DNA of 64,000 bases from Carposina sasakii (GCA_014607495.2 CP053150.1:11118495-11182494); one strand, 5' to 3'; positions 43,408 through 54,629 are shown, numbered from the stretch's first letter. Notes: a model not told the origin generated them from the letters alone. Translations and numbers: made by a program.

Positions 43408-46400
43408 ATATTTTTTGTAAACCTTTTCATCTTCGCAAACCAGTAATTCCTTTTAATCCTATCGAAAGTTTTCTCAAAGCCTACATGCCCTATGTCGTCA
43501 TGATTACGCTTGCATATTTGCCATCGTGCGCCCTTCGGGACTACCCATCTCAAACATTCCTTGTCGCCCCCCAAGCATCTGTACAGTTTATTGTCTTTAA
43601 GGACGTAGTTACTCTTAATATGTTCGACACCTTTGGGATCTAAGTTACTATTTACAATATCACGAATACGCAACAACTCCGAATCGCCCAATTGAAGTGT
43701 CAAAAGCCAATCTTCATTATTGATTGCCATTACTGAGGGGTATCGTTCAGGACAAATAGTTTCCGCATCAACCACCGCATTTCTAGATAAAGCGTCTACG
43801 TGTCCCATTTTAATTCCGGCCCTATAATCTATCGTGCACTCGAATTCTTGTAAGGCTAGCCACCACCTGGCGATCCTTGGTATAAGATCGCGTTTTCCAA
43901 AAGTGGAGCGGAGTGCGCTGCAGTCAGTGACTATCCTAAACGGTTTCCCTAACAGATATACCCTAAGTTTTTTCAATGCACATACTACGGCTAGGGTTTC
44001 GAGTTCGTAGGAATGGAAGTTCCTCTCCTCCGGCGTAGTTTGGCGACTATAGTACACAACTGGATGAAAGGAACTACCACTCCCCACTGGACGTTGGAGG
44101 AGAATTCCACCGACGCCTAACTTACTGGCGTCTGTGTGGAGTTCGGTCTCCGCGGAAGGATCGTAGATCGCTAGTACGGGTCTTTCGACTAGCTTGGTCT
44201 TTAAAGTTTCAAACGATTCCTTCTGATCCCTTCCCCACTCCCAGGTTGCGTTCTTCTTAAGCAATCTTGTAATTGGCTGAGCTAGTTGTGCGAAACCCTG
44301 GATAAATTTCCTAAAATAACTTACTAGGCCTAGAAATTGCCGAGCGTTATGTACATTTTCAGGTTGCGGAAAATCGATTACACTTTGAATTTTAACTTTA
44401 CCCGGCCGCATACCCGCAGCACTAATTTCGACACCAAGGTAAGTAATTTCGTTTTGTAGGAAACTGCACTTAGAAAAGTTAAGCTTTAGATTAGCCTTTT
44501 TTAATAGTAAAAGAACCTCCTCTAACCTCTCCATGCATTCAGCGGGGGATTTGCCAAAAATTAATAAATCGTCTATGTACACTGTAGCCTTATTGAATCT
44601 GGTCGAGCCCAGAACATGATTCATCATGCGCTGGAATACTGCTGGTGCGTTTGCCAGGCCGAACGGCATACGATTATACTCGTACTGTCCGTCCGGCGTG
44701 ACGAACGCAGTCAGATGTCTGCTACTTTCCGCGATTGGTACTTGGTAATACCCAGACATCAGGTCCAGCGTGATGAACCATGCTTGGCCAGCCAGCCTAG
44801 CAATCTCATCTTCTATTACAGGTATAGGGTAACGTTCCTTCATAGTAATCGAATTCAATAATCGGTAATCTACGCAAAGCCTGACACCGCCCTCTTTCTT
44901 TTTTACTAGGATTATCGGACTGGCGTAGTGTGAAACCGATTCTCTAATGATACCTGCCTGTAACATCTCATCTACCATGGTGCGGACCTTCTCGCGTTCA
45001 TGGTACGACAGTCTGTAAGGGCGATATACGACCGGTCGGTCACTACTCAGTTCTATCTTCATTTCAGTCGTATTTGTGCAACCTAAACTAGCTAGATCGT
45101 ACGCAAAACATTCCTCGTGACGCTTGAGAAGTTCGATCAAGGTGATCCTATCGTTCTCGGAAACGTTTGTACCTAGTTGAAGTTGTTTCTCATCTAAGAA
45201 ATGTGTCGAAAACTCCTTTTTGTCGGTATGACTGCCATTATGTATTAACGATGCATCTACCTCCGATAATTTATCTACTGCCTGCACATGTTCTGCTCGC
45301 GTAAATATGAAATTCTCTTGCAAACAACAAAATTTACTCGTAGAACAAGGAATAATCATTACAAAAAATCTACCTAGTCTCACTTCATATACTCCACCGC
45401 ATACTACAAACTGGTCGTTAGGTTTCCCCACTACGTTAGTATTTAAAATCACACTACCGCTAAAATCTGTCTCTGTAGCGGCCCGTACACTAGCTACCCC
45501 ATAAATTACAGTATGTGCTAAAATTCTTGCAGGTTCTAATTTTTTTTCATCATGCAAATGAAAATTCGGAAGCTCGCTGTCTACATGCAAAAATTGCAGT
45601 TTTCTTGCATCTTTGTATACCACTATATGTGACTGCTCGGAGTAAGTCTGTCCTACAAGCATGGGCTTTTCGAGGAGGTAGTTGCTTACGACTCTAGTCA
45701 TTACGGTGGCAGTCACACCGTCAATTGTCACGGTTAACTCTATAGAACCTATTGATTTTACGAGATTATTTCCGAAACCCTTCATCGTTAAAGGGGCATG
45801 ATCGTGTTCGAGCCCAAGGCTCCCGAAATCGGATTCGCGTATTAATGTTACCTCGCTGCCAAGGTCGATAAAGGCCTCCAGTGTCACACCATTAACGTTT
45901 ATGGGTTTTATGAACTTGTTACACGGCTTTGATGGTTCAGGAACCGCTATGCGCATGGCCTTAGCTACAGTATCGACCTTTGGTAACCCGGCCTCTGACT
46001 TTTGTCTACACATTTCAGGCTTATGTCCTATCTTTTGACATATACTACATTTGACTAGAGGTTTAGGACACCGTGTGAAAATGTGGCCTTTTTCCTTGCA
46101 GTTATAGCAAAATATATTAGGATTTACCTTCGAGATACCCACAGTTTTATTATAAGCTTTATCGTCTCCCCCGTTTACATTCCTATCTCTATACAAAGGA
46201 TATTGAACAGATGGTTCTTTATTACTACTCAACAAAAACTTAAGTAATTGATCGGGTTCCTCACAACGTAACGCTAACGCACTAGACCGCATTGTTCTAT
46301 CTACGATCCCGTGAATGAGGCAATCCACGGCTCGCCTACCAGTGATTTCACATTGGTTGAGTAGCGCTAACTTTTCATAAAAGTAGTTTTCAATAGGTTC

Positions 46401-47198
46401 TTGATGCTTGCTTTTTCGCTTTAACATATCTTCTAATAGTTGTCCATAGTTTTGTTCTGACGGAAAGGCACTAAGCAACTTAGCTTGCCACTCATCCCAT
46501 GTGAATAAAATAGTGCTAAGACTCTCATACCATTTCTTAGCTAATCCCGTTAATTTCTGCATAGCAAAGTGTATCACAGTCTTCTCGTCCCAACCGTAAA
46601 CCTTAGAACATTCATTAACTTTCTTTAACCATACGTCTATACGTTGATTCTTTTCAGAGGGGTTAAATTCTGGAATAATGTTTTTGTGGTCGATGCTTCT
46701 ATTAATCGAAATTGGGTTCTGGTTTGGCGGTTGAGACGGTAAGACGTCCTTAATGGACTTAATAATTTCAACAATATCTCTAGATGAAAAAGTAGGAGTA
46801 CATGACCTTTTTAGGCGTCGATCGATGCTCGTGGAGTCCCTTGGTGCTCTGTCACGCCTTGTTCGGACATCCGATTCGCGGCTGCGACTTCGGGGCTCAT
46901 GGTGGACCCCCGACCTCGACGTCCGACTTCTGCTGCGACGCCTACGGTTGCGCGGTGAGCTGAGGCGTTCGCTTCGCCGGGACCGTTGATCAGCGTCACG
47001 ATCCTTTTGCAGCTCTTCTTCCATCTGTCTAATCCGCTCCTGTTCTCTTCTTAACGCGAGCTCCCGTTCCAAAAGTCTACAGCTACGGCTACTACTGCGT
47101 CTTCTTAATCGAGCACTCGCATCGCTACGTTTGGAACGGGACCGCTCCCGCCTAGGCGTTTCCAAGCTGCGGTTTCCATTCCCACTTTTATTCTCCAT
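43299..47198 (-). CDS. Gag-pol polyprotein of the Gypsy-type element, 5' part
   Basis: The start is the ATG at 47198, four bases after a good acceptor-like site; an in-frame ATG upstream (about 47239) is an alternative. Residues ~1-130 are Arg/Ser-rich, then a Gag capsid-like domain (KLTGLAKKWYESL), two CCHC zinc knuckles (~363-395), and a protease motif FIDLGSEV (~443), where the usual Ser/Thr after Asp is Leu. The reverse transcriptase motif VYIDD is at ~873, the RNase H motif TDAS at ~1021, and the integrase zinc-finger histidines near 1230. The frame then leaves integrase at a one-base deletion in an A run and runs ~37 codons to a stop. Gag and pol are one frame. Otherwise the gene looks intact. 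Confidence 0.85.
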   Translation of the reverse strand: MENKSGNGNRSLETPRRERSRSKRSDASARLRRRSSSRSCRLLERELALRREQERIRQMEEELQKDRDADQRSRRSERLSSPRNRRRRSRSRTSRSGVHHEPRSRSRESDVRTRRDRAPRDSTSIDRRLKRSCTPTFSSRDIVEIIKSIKDVLPSQPPNQNPISINRSIDHKNIIPEFNPSEKNQRIDVWLKKVNECSKVYGWDEKTVIHFAMQKLTGLAKKWYESLSTILFTWDEWQAKLLSAFPSEQNYGQLLEDMLKRKSKHQEPIENYFYEKLALLNQCEITGRRAVDCLIHGIVDRTMRSSALALRCEEPDQLLKFLLSSNKEPSVQYPLYRDRNVNGGDDKAYNKTVGISKVNPNIFCYNCKEKGHIFTRCPKPLVKCSICQKIGHKPEMCRQKSEAGLPKVDTVAKAMRIAVPEPSKPCNKFIKPINVNGVTLEAFIDLGSEVTLIRESDFGSLGLEHDHAPLTMKGFGNNLVKSIGSIELTVTIDGVTATVMTRVVSNYLLEKPMLVGQTYSEQSHIVVYKDARKLQFLHVDSELPNFHLHDEKKLEPARILAHTVIYGVASVRAATETDFSGSVILNTNVVGKPNDQFVVCGGVYEVRLGRFFVMIIPCSTSKFCCLQENFIFTRAEHVQAVDKLSEVDASLIHNGSHTDKKEFSTHFLDEKQLQLGTNVSENDRITLIELLKRHEECFAYDLASLGCTNTTEMKIELSSDRPVVYRPYRLSYHEREKVRTMVDEMLQAGIIRESVSHYASPIILVKKKEGGVRLCVDYRLLNSITMKERYPIPVIEDEIARLAGQAWFITLDLMSGYYQVPIAESSRHLTAFVTPDGQYEYNRMPFGLANAPAVFQRMMNHVLGSTRFNKATVYIDDLLIFGKSPAECMERLEEVLLLLKKANLKLNFSKCSFLQNEITYLGVEISAAGMRPGKVKIQSVIDFPQPENVHNARQFLGLVSYFRKFIQGFAQLAQPITRLLKKNATWEWGRDQKESFETLKTKLVERPVLAIYDPSAETELHTDASKLGVGGILLQRPVGSGSSFHPVVYYSRQTTPEERNFHSYELETLAVVCALKKLRVYLLGKPFRIVTDCSALRSTFGKRDLIPRIARWWLALQEFECTIDYRAGIKMGHVDALSRNAVVDAETICPERYPSVMAINNEDWLLTLQLGDSELLRIRDIVNSNLDPKGVEHIKSNYVLKDNKLYRCLGGDKECLRWVVPKGARWQICKRNHDDIGHVGFEKTFDRIKRNYWFAKMKRFTKNMWRLVLIAPMRKRLQLHVKDFCIQSKKFKDPSIRCI
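43411..43416 (-). other. Frameshift in integrase at a six-A run
   Basis: On the coding strand a six-A run separates the two frames. The 3' frame lies at -1 relative to the 5' frame, as loss of one A would produce. It falls between the His pair and the Cys pair of the integrase zinc finger, inside one domain, so a natural gene boundary is unlikely. Either a recent mutation or a homopolymer error in the assembly fits. Confidence 0.8.
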
Positions 47199-47202
47199 TA
47201 TC

Positions 47203-47668
47203 TGAAAACTCGCCCCATAAATAATATGAGTAAGCATATACTTAAAAGCACAAAAAGAAAGAAAATACAAAATGAAAAACCAGATTGACGTTTTATTATT
47301 AAATATCTCGGTAAAACGGTAAGCCGTACAGCAAAACTGATGAAATCTTTACCCCTTACACGCCACGTGCGGGGCAGACAGTACACTTCCCATAACCAAA
47401 TTTACTTAAGGGTAGGTAATTTTTTTTTTATTCGAAAAATTCTTAAACTGCCACAATGCTATCAACCGTTTATATTCAAAATAATGTTGGACCTACTAAT
47501 ACTACTGTCAATTACTACATTAATTCCCATACAAAAATATTGTTCAACAGTTTTAGTTTATTAAGAAAATTGCTAGCATTAACTGGTTTCAGAAAAACTT
47601 ATAACCGACAAATTCGATTAACCGAAAATATGTGGGTACTAAAATTTTAAATGTAGGCGATTACTTAC
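47203..47668 (-). other. Possible intron in the retrotransposon leader
   Basis: On the - strand a perfect donor GTAAGTAA starts at 47668, 28 nt inside the 5' LTR, and an acceptor GCGAGTTTTCAG ends at 47202, four bases before the Gag ATG. Removing these ~466 nt would take out a leader containing upstream ATGs. Splicing is inferred from signals only. Confidence 0.35.
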
Positions 47669-47695
47669 AGAGTTTCGTTATCCCACTGGCTGACT

Positions 47696-47974
47696 TGTTA
47701 TCACTTCCAAGAAACGTAATGAAAACACTGTGTTCTTTCTAATGGTATAATTACTATATAATTGCTTCTCCAAAAGTTACACTAATTTACACTTTTTTTC
47801 TGAGCGTCCGCTCGACACCGCTCATTGACCGAGAATGTCCTTGCCGCCAAAACCCCATCCCTGACATTCGTTCTCCTCGGACGTTGCTATGGCGGGCGGA
47901 CCTTATGTCACCAGAATGGTCAGTGCAGCTACTTTTTACTTGAAATTAACCTCGAAAAATAATCAAACCTTACA
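47696..47974 (-). repeat. 5' LTR of the Gypsy-type element
   Basis: Partner of 41134-41412, followed on the right by TAAG, the same four bases that precede the other LTR. As the 5' LTR of a - strand element it should carry the promoter; an AT-rich TTATATAGTAATTATACC lies at about 47740-47760. Confidence 0.9.
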
Positions 47975-48769
47975 TAAGCGAGGTACGTCAATGTTCGCAG
48001 CAACTTTTTAATTCACTTTACTTGTTACGTATCGGCTCTGAACATCTAGCTGAATCGCTTTGTAACACGAATCATGTTATACAACTTTGTAAGGGCACAC
48101 TCAATGTTAATGTCACAGGTACGAGTACACTGAAATTATACTGAGAATACGAGTATGTATCTAACAAAAGTAAGAGATCATAAGGGATTTAACAGTTTGC
48201 ATAAATGTGAGTTATAATTTTGGATATCTACATACTCGTATATACTTGGGTATGGTTATATTTTGTGGTAATAGTTGAAGTAGGTACATACTTGTGACGT
48301 CTGGCTAAAAAATATCCAAAATAAAACCATTGTTAAGTCATGGACCTATAAATATGCTAATATTAAAATAATTACGAGCAGTATTCTCATACTTACAATA
48401 AAAACATAAACAAACGAGTCTGTTGTATCGTAGGTTTGCAATAAGCAATGATTTTATTAATTCTTTTATTAATATAATTCTCTTATCGAAACTTTCCCCC
48501 ATGTTAACCTTTTTGTGACGGCAAGTTATTTGCACATTGGTACATATTTCTGCGTAGAATCATGTTTCGCACTTAGTCACTTAACTTACTTAGGTACTCT
48601 AGTGACCTCTCATACCTTCTATTATAAACAGATATATGTAACTTTTATAATATGTATATGGCAAATACTTCTACCATAGCCTAATCGACTACGTACCATG
48701 GACTAAACACCGTCCCGATAACGTATTGGCTGACTAAATATCCGCTCAATGTTTGAATATGTGGAGTGT
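47975..48769. other. Intergenic DNA, no supported feature
   Basis: AT-rich sequence with scattered CGAGTA/TACTCG strings. No gene is seen. Confidence 0.4.
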
Positions 48770-48905
48770 AGGCAATGTATCATGACAGGCAATGGAGGCG
48801 TTTAGGATAGTGCATCGAGCTGGCGTCGAAACTGCATTAACGGAGATGGATAGCCACGGCCCACGGCATCGCCACTTTAATCTCACAGGCACTGGAGATA
48901 TACGA
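48770..48905. repeat. Diverged direct repeat, left copy
   Basis: This segment and 49685-49800 share an ordered series of blocks: TGTATCATG, GTGCATCG, AAACTGCA, GCCACTTTAATCT and AGATATACGA. They lie about 915 bp apart in the same orientation with small indels. It is not part of any other family seen here. Confidence 0.6.
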
Positions 48906-49684
48906 CTGCTATGCGAAGCGATAGCGGCTCTGGCGAATTGCCTACTTTTATAGATTGGAGAATAATCTCCGCTGTAGAAGACTGGTCGTAAACTGTATAC
49001 ATACATACATACATATACACTGAGGTAGCCAGAACTGCAGGATCGTAGAGGAGACTCCACAGACACGTTTAACATATCGGGGGATACGTGCGATCATTTC
49101 TTAGGGATCTTGCTGCGGTACTGGCTTTGCGTTGTGAAGTGTGTGAATATACTATAGATAAATCGATAAAATCAAAGCGACTTCATTGAAATTAAAGAAA
49201 TTCATTCGAGACAATGAACAGTATACATATGTAACTTTTAGCTTCTTTTGTGTTTTATAAAAAAATTGAAGGTTGATTTTTCTCTTGATACCTACGTCTC
49301 CTAGAATGTCCTAAAACAATATAAATTGCAGCAATAATGTTCAGTTCGGGCATTTGTGATGTTTACCTGGAGAATGTACCTATATCTACTTGGTTGCAAA
49401 AACAAAAAAATCAACAACAATTAAATTCAGTGATGAGTATACAACAGTGACTAATAACGTGTTAGTAAATACATTATGCATATAAAACTTGTTTAAATAA
49501 AAGCATAATTAATATTTTGGGCAAATGCTGTACGTAAACATACAGCCAACAAAACTTGCATGTCATGTTAAATCAAATGAAAAATATACTGGTTTTGAAA
49601 TCTGGAATTATATTTCAATAAGCCGTTCAACAAATACGCTATAAAAAAACTAGAATAAACATAAACATAAGCGTTCTCCGGCTA
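48906..49684. other. Spacer between diverged direct repeats
   Basis: AT-rich DNA with a CATA microsatellite at about 48999-49016. No gene is seen. Confidence 0.35.
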
Positions 49685-49800
49685 ATGTATCATGCTCTCG
49701 TGTTGTTTACAGAGCAGTGCATCGGGCGTTAAAACTGCAGAGATGAATTGCTTTGGTCCCCGACATTGCCACTTTAATCTTGCTGACTAGATATACGATA
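49685..49800. repeat. Diverged direct repeat, right copy
   Basis: Counterpart of 48770-48905, with the same blocks in order and about 20 bp less in the middle. Confidence 0.6.
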
Positions 49801-50905
49801 GAGATATTTCGGTTGTAGGGAAATTGTAGTTTATAGCTTAAATTTATCTAGTTAAATAAATGTACGGGCTGTCGCTACCAATTTGACTATGATCTGTCTA
49901 TATAAAATAGAATCTCTAGAATAGGATGGATTCTAGAATATCTAGCAAGACTGAATAAGCCTTGTAGGAAATAGCTATAATTAGTTAACATCTACGTACT
50001 TGTTTTTGTTTGTTTTTAGGTTAAATTATGACTATGGGTATATAATATTAAAAATGAAAACATATTTTGATAAGTACGAGTAATATTAAGTACTTAGGTA
50101 CAACAAGATGAGATTTTCATGCAAAACGTGCCAAAACACACTTATTTTGCTTTAAAATGAGGTACGTTTCAATGATCAGCATTTGAAAATAATAAAGTGT
50201 ACGAGTTAAAAGTTTACTGCTGACATAAAATTCAATAGCAATCAATGTCGCGGAACGCTGCAGTAACAACAAATTGTTCCAAATCGAGGACACTTCAGGA
50301 GCGTAAAACGAAAGTACTTAGCAAATGGTTGATGAGGGATCTCCGAATTGAGTAACGTTGAAGATTAATTACGAACAGTAATGACTATACAATCTTATCA
50401 GCCACCATCGGCCGCCATTAATTGAAGGAATATTGAAGGAAACTTTTTAGAAAACCCTCATCGTTTTCAACCTAAGTGCTAGTAGTCGAAATACGAATAC
50501 CTAAAAGTACCCACAACGAGTACCTACTAAGTACTTGAACAGCAAATTAAGATTGAGAAGTGTCTATGTGTGGCCTACTACACTACTAAGTCAACATTGA
50601 TACTACTTTGTAGAATTAGACCCATATAAATCAGTTTTTATATTGATGACCTACCGAAGTTTTCAAATAAAACCATTCGAGCTCTTGTTTACGTATGTAC
50701 TTTGTAACACTCGGCCTGTCTCTTCCTTTCAAATCCGTGTTTTTACTTCTCCTCTACTATTTGTGGTCACTTCAACTATTTCCTTTATTATGTTTCTAAA
50801 ACTTTATTTCGGTTTTGGTTTACTACGATGTTTGCTAGATTTCATAAAGTACTTACTTTTGCCCGACTTACAAGTTCTGGTTCCAAAAAGATAAGCCTTA
50901 CTTTA
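49801..50905. other. Intergenic DNA, no supported feature
   Basis: AT-rich sequence. An open frame at 50643-50894 codes for a hydrophobic, motif-free peptide and is not called. Confidence 0.4.
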
Positions 50906-51235
50906 TACTGGGTGTAAAAAGACAACTTTGTTCTTTTAATACCTCGTATTCTTTGTAACATCACGTTAATTTTTTTTCTATGGAAGCACCCCTGGGAAAC
51001 CACGGGTTTCCAAGATATTGAGGTCCAAAGTTACATGAATATCAGAATTTTTTTTTTAAATAATTCCATCTGGAAACAGTTTATAAACATTTTTTTTAAA
51101 GACACCATATTAATATTTAAAAATGTTAGTTTTGTAGGTACATTTGTCAATCGAATACATTGCTTGCAATAAAAAAAAATAATAATAAAGAATACGAGGT
51201 ATTAAAATAACAACGTTGTCTTTTTACACCCTGTA
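50906..51235. mobile_element. MITE with long terminal inverted repeats (330 bp)
   Basis: The ends TACTGGGTGTAAAAAGACAA and TACAGGGTGTAAAAAGACAA (right end read inward) continue as inverted copies for about 48 bp, including TTTTAATACCTCGTATTC. The terminal TACWGGGTGT resembles families C and D, so they may share a transposase source. Confidence 0.8.
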
Positions 51236-52547
51236 TGTGTTTACGGAAGAAGCAGGAAAAATATATATTTTATTAGAAACTACCTATCTGCTCCATATCT
51301 ATAATATAAAATTAATGGCTAATTGTGTTGTTAAGCGCAGATCTCAAGAATAGCTTAACCGACTTCGTTACTTCTTTTCTTAGAATATTCCTTGAAGTAC
51401 GAGAATGGTTCCTTCTTACGGAGAGAAAAATTAGCGACCCGCCCCGCCTTCGCACGGGTGCAATGCGGGTCATGCGGACGAAGTCGTAGGCGGCTGCTAG
51501 TACCTACCTGTATATTTTTAACTAGGTATATTTTAGTAAAAAAAATTGAGATATAAAAAATATAAGGGGCAATGTTCAATCTTTTATTTATAGGTAAACC
51601 TGAAGTATCACAATAAGACTAAAAAGATATTCAAGATTTTACTAAAATAGACTTACAACGAACTAAACCAAATGAACCTTATTTCACATTTCAATATTTT
51701 ACCTACCACACTAAAATTATTATAAAATGTAACATTTTATATGGGATTGGAACCCTGTAGTGATAATAGGCTCACCCCTTATCAGGTAGGACTTAATAGG
51801 CGTACAGAGATAGTATGCCCAATCTCTTTGAGGATAAAGGGCGTTACTATGAATGTTATGTATGAAAAAACGGAAATATGATAACATGCTATGGGCCACA
51901 TATAATCACGTCGGATAATTCATATCAACCCGTTGAGACGGTAATTTGAACTTTGTTATAACGATCCTCATACAAATTAGAACGTTTATCGTTCAGATAA
52001 ACCCTTTGAAGATTCATCAGGCAGTAGTCCTGAATATTGATGGCAGAGGGAAGTCATTACTGTGTCCCTACAACGAACATGCGTATTACTGACTCACGGG
52101 AGCCTTATGCTGTACATAACAGAGTACAAGATTGCATGATACGTGAACTTATACTATCAACTCAATAAAGTTAAGTTTTAATTAATTGCTACATGTTTGG
52201 GTATGTAACCGAATATTATTATATTATACCTACTAACTTGGTAGGTAATAAAAAAAAGTTAATTTACACACAACCTATACCGCTGATCAGAGACCTAAAA
52301 ATTGGAGTGTGTTCTTTGTACGACGTAGGAAAGTATGACAAGAAAGGATTTCCTGCAAATTCCTACAGGAATGGGAAAAATGGGAATTTGAAGTTGACAA
52401 CAATATTGAGTGTCAATATATTGTTATAACGTTAAAACCTTCAACCACTCTATAGGTATATATACTACTGTTGAAAAAAGGTAATTAAGTTATTTTAATT
52501 ATCCCTAAAGCCCCTAAATATAGCATTAACAATATATTCATTGGTTA
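51236..52547. other. Intergenic DNA with a Helitron 3' fragment
   Basis: At about 51433-51500, GACCCGCCCCGCCTTCGCAC to GGCGGCTGCTAG followed by T is a truncated Helitron-like 3' end (+ strand). The segment 51738-51870 resembles a retroposon tail, but no second copy is present here. An open frame at 52193-52429 has no recognisable motif. Confidence 0.45.
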
Positions 52548-52748
52548 CTAGTGGACGCCCGCGACTTCGTTCGCGTGTACTGCAGAAAAAAAAAACAAAA
52601 TGTCGAAATGATCTGGAATAAAAAGTAGCCTATGTGTTTATCCAGGGTGTCAGCTAACTCCATACCAAATTTTATTAAAATCGCTTCAGCCGTTTTTACG
52701 TGAAATAGTAACAAACATCCATCCATCCATCCAAACTCGCAAACTTTC
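52548..52748 (-). mobile_element. Helitron-like short element, left arm of an inverted pair
   Basis: The CTAG end is at 52548 after an A; the body has ACAAAATGTCGAAATG, GTGTCAGCTAACTCCATACC and an (ATCC)n run. It is closest to the copies at 53071-53322, which faces the other way, and 63730-63965. The right end has decayed. Confidence 0.65.
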
Positions 52749-52875
52749 AGTATTTTAAACATCATTTTAAACACACATCGGATTTATGATTCTCCGTTAC
52801 AGTAATACTTACAGTATATTAAACATCATTTTAAAATACACATCGGATTTATTATTTTCCGTAAAATAAAATATA
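52748..52875 (+). repeat. Diverged ~65-bp tandem duplication
   Basis: CAGTATTTTAAACATCATTT to CTCCGTTACAGTAATACTTA is repeated with changes from about 52813 as CAGTATATTAAACATCATTT and on. Confidence 0.65.
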
Positions 52876-53070
52876 CCTCCATTGGCTTTTGAACAGTTTA
52901 TAACAACTTTCGTTTCGAAATCGTTCTGCCATTAACATGATAAATAGCGCATGAATATAACAAATAAGCCATTAATAGTGTCAGTTTAAAGGCCTCCTCT
53001 GATTATTGCAATATTAATTAAGTGCGTCTATGGGCAAATAACCGTATAAAAAATGTTATAATATAACAAA

Positions 53071-53322
53071 TCCTACTTCCTACTTAATAATATTGTAAAC
53101 GCGAAAGTTTGTGAGTAATGGATAGATGGATGGATGAATGTTTGTTATTCTTTCACGTAAAAACGACTGGAGCGATTTTAATAAAAATTGGTATGGAGTT
53201 AACTGACACCCTGGATACTAATTAGGCTACTTTTTATCGCGGGAAGATATTTTTATCCCGGGTAATTTCGACATTTTGTATTTTCTGCAGTCCACGCGGA
53301 CGAAGTCGCGGGCGTCCACTAG
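53071..53322 (+). mobile_element. Helitron-like short element, right arm of an inverted pair
   Basis: It begins with the 5' end TCCTACTTAATAATATTG (duplicated by a few bases at 53071-53080) and ends CGGGCGTCCACTAG at 53322, followed by T. It contains (GGAT)n and AACTGACACCCTGGATAC. It faces the copy at 52548. Confidence 0.75.
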
Positions 53323-54629
53323 TATTATAATATTAATTTTAATTATAAATAATGGACACCTGTAAACTTTAGAAATCCCGTTGAACCACGTAAAATATCA
53401 GTCATGTGCTGGTGAAGCAGTTATAGAGGAACTGTTTTCTTATTTACTCGTTCTCTCAAGTGATGAACTAGATGATATGTATGATGACTACAGACATCCT
53501 CGTTATGCTAAAGTGGATATAGGAATTCTTACGTGATTCTGCAGTTCAGGCTACCCCATTTTAAAATGAATTTTGGGTTACCTAATTATTATATTTGTTT
53601 ATATCTTATTACATTTTTAGCACAATAGGTAAAATATTATACTGCAGCAGTCTGAAGAGGCCTCAAACAACCAGCTGTAGACGATAATATCTTGATAGAT
53701 TGCAAATAGTTCGTTACTTGATTCAAATCCAATATCCGATGTATCGATTCACGGTTTCGATGAAAATTTAATCACTTATTGAGCTTTCGAATGACCTTTT
53801 CGTGTTCAGTGGAATGATTTTTATTTATGCACGAGCAATCAAAATAACCCGCTTTCTCAATTTTCATAGTTGCCATTATTAATTCGCAACTTTCCAGTTG
53901 ATAGCTCTAGTTTATCTAACAAGCCAGATAAAATAGGAATTGAAATAGTTCAAAAAATGACATTCCATTTCAACTTTGTCAACTACGTATTTCGTATAGG
54001 TACAGAAAAAATGTAGCAACAATTTAAATGCCAAATTACTTATTAAAGAAAAAGATAACAAACTCTGCTGTTCCATAGACAAATTAAAATGACTTAAAAT
54101 AGATGTTTACTGAAACAATTTCATAAAGCTAGGCTAACCCAAGGTTATCGAGCACCTACAATATGCTAATCATAAAATATACTTATATGGTTTTATGGTA
54201 AAACGCCTGGGGCTGGGTCCCGACTTCTGAAACATTACACGCATATTTGGCCACATTACAAGGGGAAATTTGAGCAGCATTAACATAATTACTTTTCTGG
54301 TTGACACTGCGTGCCGCCATATTGGCGGGAGTAGCTACTCTTGGACCATATAAGGATATTTTGGCGAATTTGAAGGTCAAATTTACTTATGTTCTCTATT
54401 TAGCAGATTGTAACAAATATTTTATGTTTGAAAACGTTTCCTACTTCAAAAACTATGGTAAACTTGCATGTTTTAGGTATTATGTATAAAAGTTTATTTT
54501 ATGTGGCCTTATGGAGTTAAGTTTAAGCTGATTTATTATAGTATCTAAGTAGGTATATTCAACCTTTCATTGGCTTAGTTTTGAGCATTTCGATTGCCAG
54601 GTGGAACTATATATTACCAAAATATATAG
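53323..54629. other. Intergenic DNA, no supported feature
   Basis: AT-rich sequence. A slightly GC-rich patch near 54295-54345 has a short open frame but no splice context. Confidence 0.35.

Larger units (their letters stand above)
41134..47974 (-). mobile_element. Near-intact Ty3/Gypsy-type LTR retrotransposon
   Basis: Two 279-bp LTRs (41134-41412 and 47696-47974) enclose about 6.3 kb read on the - strand. They start TG and end CA and appear identical by eye, so insertion was recent. TAAG flanks both sides (4 bp, or ATAAG if the LTR ends one base earlier). The order gag, protease, reverse transcriptase, RNase H, integrase is the Ty3/Gypsy order; no envelope gene is present. One single-base frameshift interrupts integrase. 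A 16-bp tandem repeat occupies the 3' untranslated part. I found no convincing tRNA primer site next to the 5' LTR (the nearest TGG is 10 nt inside), and only a weak purine tract before the 3' LTR. Confidence 0.9.

Noticed and set aside
43405..43420. Programmed -1 frameshift in pol of the Gypsy-type element
   Set aside because: The A run resembles a slippery heptamer and a -1 slip would restore the frame, but the site is inside the integrase zinc finger, where no known element needs a shift. A one-base loss or assembly error is simpler.
47670..47695. Primer-binding site of the Gypsy-type element
   Set aside because: The first TGG lies 10 nt inside the LTR edge, and the following bases match no tRNA end that I can recall with confidence.
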